DNA of 41,183 nucleotides, taken from contig CASIBH010000019.1 of the NCBI GenBank assembly GCA_949372805.1, positions 1 to 41,183 of the forward strand. The letters are read 5' to 3'. Below are positions 37,185 to 41,183 of the stretch, in pieces. Under the pieces are notes generated by a model, which searched no databases, was not told where the DNA came from, and saw only the letters and a list, made by a program, of their open reading frames with translations. The first letter of the stretch is position 1, and the number at the start of each line of letters is the position of its first letter. Source of the stretch: an uncultured Flavobacteriales bacterium. GTDB taxonomy: Bacteria; Bacteroidota; Bacteroidia; Flavobacteriales; BACL11. The translations under genes and the position numbers were made by a program.

Positions 37185-37958
37185 ATGAATACAAAAAGTG
37201 TAATATCACATATTGAAAATTGGATTAAAGAATATCATATTTCATCTTTAACTGACGGCTATGTAATTGGTGTTTCAGGAGGCATTGATTCTGCCGTAAC
37301 CTCCACATTAATTGCTAAAACAGGGATTCCGCTATTGTGCGTAGAAATGCCCATACATCAAAACACGATCCAAAGCCAAAGATCTTCTAATCATATAAAG
37401 TGGCTAAAGAATCAATTTCCAAACGTTAGTTCTTTTGAAACTAATTTAAGTGGGACCTTTGAAACTTTTAAAGCTGAACACACCAATACAAATCAAAGAA
37501 CAGAATTAGCTCTAGCTAATACAAGAGCAAGATTAAGAATGATAAGCTTATATTATTATGGCCAAATTAATAATTACTTAGTTGCAGGAACTGGAAATAA
37601 AATAGAAGATTTTGGAATTGGTTTTTTTACAAAATATGGAGACGGAGGAGTTGATCTAAGTCCAATTGCTGATTTAAAAAAATCTGAAGTTTATTTAATA
37701 GGTCAGGAATTATGTATTAATAATGAAATTTTATTGGCACCTCCAACTGACGGACTATGGGGAGATGACAAAACAGATGAAGATCAGATAGGAGCTTCAT
37801 ATCCTGAACTTGAATGGGCAATGGAGTTTAGTGGAGATGAAAAAAAATTAAGCAAAAGACAAGCGGAAGTTCTAAATATTTTCCAAAATTTCAATAAGAA
37901 AAATAGACATAAAATGATTCCTATACCTGTCTGCAACATACCTAAGTCATTGAAATAA
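37185..37958 (+). CDS. nadE: NAD+ synthase, ammonia-dependent type
   Basis: This 257-residue enzyme amidates nicotinate adenine dinucleotide to NAD+. The ATP-pyrophosphatase P-loop SGGIDSA is at residues 31-37. Further family blocks are LALANTRARLRMISLYYYGQ, VAGTGNKIEDFGIGFFTKYGDGGVDLSPIADLKKSEVY and PPTDGLWGDDKTDEDQIGASYPELEWAM (each read in parts). There is no N-terminal glutaminase domain, so ammonia is the expected nitrogen source. It shares a divergent promoter region with gldB. Confidence 0.96.
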   Translation: MNTKSVISHIENWIKEYHISSLTDGYVIGVSGGIDSAVTSTLIAKTGIPLLCVEMPIHQNTIQSQRSSNHIKWLKNQFPNVSSFETNLSGTFETFKAEHTNTNQRTELALANTRARLRMISLYYYGQINNYLVAGTGNKIEDFGIGFFTKYGDGGVDLSPIADLKKSEVYLIGQELCINNEILLAPPTDGLWGDDKTDEDQIGASYPELEWAMEFSGDEKKLSKRQAEVLNIFQNFNKKNRHKMIPIPVCNIPKSLK

Positions 37959-38003
37959 AATAAATTACTTAAATTAGCAGTAATACTAATTTAAATATAA
38001 ATT

Positions 38004-38348
38004 ATGAAAAAAATAGAAACCCCACTTACATGGGCTTTAGGAATTATATCTATATTATTAATTACACTTATTTCTTCAAACTCGACTGTTAAAGATTATA
38101 ATTTAGGCAACGCCTCTGCAAATAACAACAATGATTGGAACTTAGTACATGAACATAAAGCAAAAGAAAGCACTGATTTTAGCTTATTAAAAACCTATGG
38201 AGTATGGGGTGATGAAAACTGTAACTCAGCAGAAACAATTTCTCAAGGATTGATAGATTTTGTAGAAGACACATTTGATTTAACAAATAACGAAGCAAAA
38301 GAATTATTACAATTAGAATCTGATTTAGATACAATACCTATTAAATAA
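38004..38348 (+). CDS. Small membrane-anchored protein of unknown function
   Basis: This 114-residue protein is not recognised. It begins MKKIETPLTWALGIISILLI, giving one N-terminal membrane helix (about 8-25) or an uncleaved signal, with a short Asn-rich linker and an acidic region outside the membrane (WNLVHEHKAKESTD, YGVWGDENCNSAETISQGL, then a helix-rich end with ELLQLESDLD). One cysteine is present at about residue 73. It starts 45 bases after nadE and stops 6 bases before the convergent lnt gene. Length and composition look like a real coding sequence, but function is open. Confidence 0.65.
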   Translation: MKKIETPLTWALGIISILLITLISSNSTVKDYNLGNASANNNNDWNLVHEHKAKESTDFSLLKTYGVWGDENCNSAETISQGLIDFVEDTFDLTNNEAKELLQLESDLDTIPIK

Positions 38349-38354
38349 ATATTT

Positions 38355-39905
38355 CTATTTTAATTTTACTTTAACAAACATTAAGAGAAGAAATATACTA
38401 GAAGTAAAAGAAGATATTCTACCAATATAATCACCAAATTTATTGTAGAAAGTTTTTATATTATTGGTTGACACTTCTATATCTATTGCTACCTTTTCAT
38501 TCCAATCAGAAAATGCAATCACTTCCCCTCGACTATTAATAACTCCAGACTGACCAGTATTAGCACATCTAATTATAGATTTTCGCTGTTCTAGAGCTCT
38601 TAATTTTGAATAACTAAAATGTTGTTTATATCCAGAGGTATTCTTCCACCAACCATCATTGGTTATTATGCACATAAGATCAAAATCTTTTGATTTATTT
38701 AAATCTCCAAAAATAGATTCATAACAAATCAGTGGCAATAGATTTAATGTATCAAAAGAAAACACATCAAGATAATTATCGCTACCTAAAGAACCACTAA
38801 CTCCACCTAAATTAACAGATAGAGAAGAAATATTATTAAGTAAAAATGGGAATGGAATTTTTTCAGCTCCAGGTACTAATTTCACTTTGTGATAAATATC
38901 AATCTTTCCAAGATTAGAAATAAAAATTGCAGAATTATACACATCGTACCAAAGATCTTGTGTTCTAATCTGTCTTGCTGTAGAACTTATGTCATCAATT
39001 GAGTTGAATCTTTTAAATGTAGTGGCACCAAGTAAAATATTTAATTTGGGGAAATCTCTCTGAAGCTTTTCTAATTCTTTTAAACTATATGAGTATTCAA
39101 TTTTACTTTCCCATAAACTTTCTAAAAGAGCAGTTTCAGGACCAATCAATAAATCAGTTGTACTATCTAACTTAGTTCTTGCTAAATCAACAAAATCTTT
39201 TAATTGCTGCTTGTAACCTAAACTAAACTTATCTGTATAGGGGTCAACATTTGGTTGAACAATTACAATTTTTTTTGTGGCTATAATAGTTTCATTATAT
39301 TTTTTTGAAATAACTTGAGAAGCTAAAATTGGAGCAAACAAAACAATAGCTAATACCAATAAATTTTTCTTAATTTTAAAATTATTTAAGAATACAAAAA
39401 ATAAAATATTAGTCAACAAAACCCATATAGAACCTCCTAAAACGCCAGTATATTCATACCAATTGATGAGATACAAGGATTCTGAAAAACAATTCCCTAA
39501 GGTTAGCCAAGGCCATGAAAGATCCCAATTTAAATGTAGATATTCCATGGAAACCCAAAAAATCACCAATGATAAATAACCTAATCTTATTCCTAAGATG
39601 TTTTTTGATTTATGAAATAAATAAAAAACAAATGACATTAAAAATGAATTAATCAAAAATGCCATTATAGCTCCAAAAAGAGTAGCATAATAAACCCAAT
39701 AGGTTGTAAGAATATTAAATATTAAGAATGTTAAAAAAGACAACCAAAAAACTTGTCCACCCGCTTTTTCATAATTCTTTTCAAAATCTTTCAGCACAAA
39801 TAATAAAGGAACAAAAGCGAAGAAAATAAAATAACTAAAACCAGCTACAGGCCAAGAAACACTTAGAAGCAGTGCAGATAAAAAGCAGAAGATATAATTT
39901 CTCAT
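38355..39905 (-). CDS. lnt: Apolipoprotein N-acyltransferase
   Basis: This 516-residue membrane enzyme adds the third acyl chain to lipoproteins. The first half has several membrane helices (starting MRNYIFCFLSALLLSVSWP), and the periplasmic nitrilase domain has the catalytic triad Glu in LLIGPETALLES, Lys in IYHKVKLVPGAEKIPF, and Cys394 in PLICYESIFGD; WWKNTSGYKQHFSYSKLRALE and RCANTGQSGVIN follow, then a last membrane helix. I chose ATG at 39905 because it starts the first helix directly; the frame also allows ATG at 39926. The lipoproteins GldK, GldB and LptE in this window are natural substrates. Confidence 0.94.
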   Translation of the reverse strand: MRNYIFCFLSALLLSVSWPVAGFSYFIFFAFVPLLFVLKDFEKNYEKAGGQVFWLSFLTFLIFNILTTYWVYYATLFGAIMAFLINSFLMSFVFYLFHKSKNILGIRLGYLSLVIFWVSMEYLHLNWDLSWPWLTLGNCFSESLYLINWYEYTGVLGGSIWVLLTNILFFVFLNNFKIKKNLLVLAIVLFAPILASQVISKKYNETIIATKKIVIVQPNVDPYTDKFSLGYKQQLKDFVDLARTKLDSTTDLLIGPETALLESLWESKIEYSYSLKELEKLQRDFPKLNILLGATTFKRFNSIDDISSTARQIRTQDLWYDVYNSAIFISNLGKIDIYHKVKLVPGAEKIPFPFLLNNISSLSVNLGGVSGSLGSDNYLDVFSFDTLNLLPLICYESIFGDLNKSKDFDLMCIITNDGWWKNTSGYKQHFSYSKLRALEQRKSIIRCANTGQSGVINSRGEVIAFSDWNEKVAIDIEVSTNNIKTFYNKFGDYIGRISSFTSSIFLLLMFVKVKLK

Positions 39906-39925
39906 ATGTTTTACAAATATTATCA

Positions 39926-39933
39926 TATTTTTG
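39926..39933 (+). promoter_or_regulatory. -7 promoter box for pssA-purS
   Basis: TATTTTTG matches TAnnTTTG exactly and ends 5 bases before the pssA ATG, so the transcript would start at or close to the start codon. No TTG at normal -33 spacing was found. Confidence 0.45.
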
Positions 39934-39938
39934 CTTAA

Positions 39939-40655
39939 ATGAATACTTTAAAAAGAAATATACCAAACTTTATAACTCTGTCTAATTTATTATGTGGGAT
40001 TATTTCAATAATTTTTTCCTTTGAAAACAATTTAGTTTATGCAGGTACTTTTGTTTTTATTGGAATTTTTCTTGATTTTTTTGATGGATTTTTTGCTAGA
40101 ATCTTAAAAGTAGAAAACAAGTTTGGAGTTGAGCTTGACAGCATGGCAGACTTAATTACCTCTGGATTAGCTCCAGCATTTATATTGTTTCAAATTATTA
40201 GAGCACAAACTGAAGGAAATATCCATTTTAACCTACCATTTTCACTTATTTCTTTAGTTGCATTTACGATACCCATTTCTTCAGCAATTAGACTTGCCAA
40301 ATTTAATCTTGATGAGAATAAAAAAGAAGGTTTTATTGGTCTTCCTACCCCAATGACGGCTACTTTTATTGCCGCCATACCATTTATTTATCTTCAAGAT
40401 CATTATTTCTTTTACGATAGCATAACATTCTTATGTCTTACTGCTATTATATTTTCAATACTTCAAATAAGTACAATAAAATTATTTTCTTTAAAATTTA
40501 ACGTTAAGTATTTTACTTTTGACACGCTCAACATATTTAGAATTTTAATTTTAATTTTTTCTACCACATTATTTTTGTTATTTAATTTTTCATCCATCCC
40601 TTTTATTGTAATTTTGTACATAATTCTATCATTAATAAATAATTTTTTAAAATGA
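39939..40655 (+). CDS. pssA: CDP-diacylglycerol--serine O-phosphatidyltransferase
   Basis: This 238-residue membrane enzyme joins CDP-diacylglycerol and serine to form phosphatidylserine, the precursor of phosphatidylethanolamine. It carries the complete CDP-alcohol phosphatidyltransferase motif DGFFAR, then G, then DSMAD (D-G-x2-A-R-x8-G-x3-D-x3-D) near residues 49-71, within helices, preceded by IPNFITLSNLLCGI. About seven to eight membrane helices are seen. The last bases overlap purS by 4 (ATGA). Confidence 0.94.
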   Translation: MNTLKRNIPNFITLSNLLCGIISIIFSFENNLVYAGTFVFIGIFLDFFDGFFARILKVENKFGVELDSMADLITSGLAPAFILFQIIRAQTEGNIHFNLPFSLISLVAFTIPISSAIRLAKFNLDENKKEGFIGLPTPMTATFIAAIPFIYLQDHYFFYDSITFLCLTAIIFSILQISTIKLFSLKFNVKYFTFDTLNIFRILILIFSTTLFLLFNFSSIPFIVILYIILSLINNFLK

Positions 40656-40903
40656 AATTCATAGCAGAAATAGATGTAATGCCAATAAAATCCTTGCTAG
40701 ACCCTCAAGGAAAAGCAGTAAGTGCCAGTATGGGTAATGTAGGACTTTCTGAAATTAAAAATGTTCGAATTGGTAAACATGTTACATTAGAAATTGAAGC
40801 AAAAAATATGGACATGGCTAAGAACAAAGTTGATGAAGCTTGTAAAAAAATGCTTTGCAATCTTATAATGGAATCTTATACATTCAAATTAAAAGAGGTT
40901 TAG
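40652..40903 (+). CDS. purS: Phosphoribosylformylglycinamidine synthase subunit PurS
   Basis: This 83-residue protein fits PurS, the small dimeric bridging subunit between PurL and PurQ in purine synthesis: AEIDVMPIKSLLDPQGKAV, then GNVGLSEIKNVRIGKHVTLEIE and a C-terminal helix. purL and purQ are not nearby. Its presence would imply a split, three-part FGAM synthase unless it is redundant. It overlaps pssA by 4 bases, an unusual functional pairing. It converges with lptB. Confidence 0.88.
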   Translation: MKFIAEIDVMPIKSLLDPQGKAVSASMGNVGLSEIKNVRIGKHVTLEIEAKNMDMAKNKVDEACKKMLCNLIMESYTFKLKEV

Positions 40904-40911
40904 TTTTTTAA

Positions 40912-41183
40912 TTAACCCCTAAGCTTAAAATTTTCACCTAAATAAACACTTCTTACCTGTTCATCTTGAGCAAGCTCCTGTGAGGTTCCTTGTTTTAAAA
41001 TAGCTCCCTCAAACAATAGGTATGACCTATCAGTTATAGATAGCGTTTCATGTACATTATGATCTGTGATTAATACGCCAATATTTTTTTTCACTAATTT
41101 TTTCACAATACTTTGAATATCTTCAACTGCTATAGGATCAACTCCAGCAAAAGGTTCATCTAATAAAATAAATTTTGGATCAG
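40912..41183 (-). CDS. lptB: LPS export ABC transporter ATPase LptB (C-terminal part)
   Basis: The frame enters from the right edge (codon phase offset of two bases) and yields about 89 residues without a start. It opens with Walker [22 protein letters not shown], then the H-loop [13 protein letters not shown], and ends [14 protein letters not shown], the typical LptB tail. LptB powers LptFG in extraction of LPS from the inner membrane, fitting lptE in this window. Walker A and the signature motif lie outside the window. Confidence 0.93.
   Translation of the reverse strand, partial: DPKFILLDEPFAGVDPIAVEDIQSIVKKLVKKNIGVLITDHNVHETLSITDRSYLLFEGAILKQGTSQELAQDEQVRSVYLGENFKLRG

Noticed and set aside
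40893-40920. GGTT / AACC pairing between purS and lptB
   Set aside because: Only four contiguous pairs with a long loop and interrupted extension; too weak to call a terminator.

Overview
The window is a gene-dense, strongly AT-rich stretch of a Bacteroidota chromosome, almost certainly class Flavobacteriia. Markers are the type IX secretion/gliding set (porP, gldK, gldL, gldM, gldN, plus gldB and gldC), the lptE - TPR protein - secG - groES - groEL order, a complete dcw cluster in the flavobacterial arrangement, FtsZ ending in FLHDNVD, and promoter -7 boxes of the TAnnTTTG type. No rRNA, tRNA, CRISPR, transposon or prophage was seen, and no stretch over 300 bases lacks a gene. Low GC and short gaps would fit a streamlined marine lineage, but that is inference.

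Layout. (1) 1-3661, minus strand: the start of a surface-polysaccharide operon, read as nucleotide-sugar dehydrogenase (TviB/WecC type), Wzz-like chain-length protein, UDP-glucose dehydrogenase and a MurJ/MviN-type flippase cut by the left edge. (2) 3712-9315, minus: porP-gldK-gldL-gldM-gldN, the core and motor of the type IX secretion system, closed by a good hairpin terminator. (3) 9462-12950, minus: topA and a degenerate arginase-family protein. (4) 13096-19186, plus: miaB, a sigma-54 activator with no sensor domain, lptE, a TPR-like protein and secG; then groES-groEL behind a sequence that fits a sigma-54 promoter. A strong terminator separates this from (5) 19248-34333, minus: the dcw cluster mraZ-rsmH-ftsL-ftsI-murE-mraY-murD-ftsW-murG-murC-ftsQ-ftsA-ftsZ, with many overlapping or abutting genes and three MraZ-type operator repeats upstream. 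(6) 34493-41183: an alpha/beta hydrolase and engB (+), gldC/gldB (-), nadE and a small membrane-anchored orphan (+), lnt (-), pssA-purS (+), and the 3' end of lptB (-).

How it fits together. Nearly everything serves the envelope: peptidoglycan precursors and septation (dcw), lipoprotein acylation (lnt), LPS transport (lptE, lptB), phospholipid (pssA), Sec export (secG), T9SS and gliding, and capsule or exopolysaccharide. MurE carries DNPR, so meso-diaminopimelate peptidoglycan is expected.

I found no wholly new multi-gene system. The best leads are: a GG-N10-GC element before groES close to a sensor-less sigma-54 activator; two interlocked divergent promoters between gldB and nadE with almost no leader; an FtsI transpeptidase whose KTG motif reads KTS; an arginase-fold protein that has lost most metal ligands; and hairpins that may set expression ratios inside the T9SS and polysaccharide operons.
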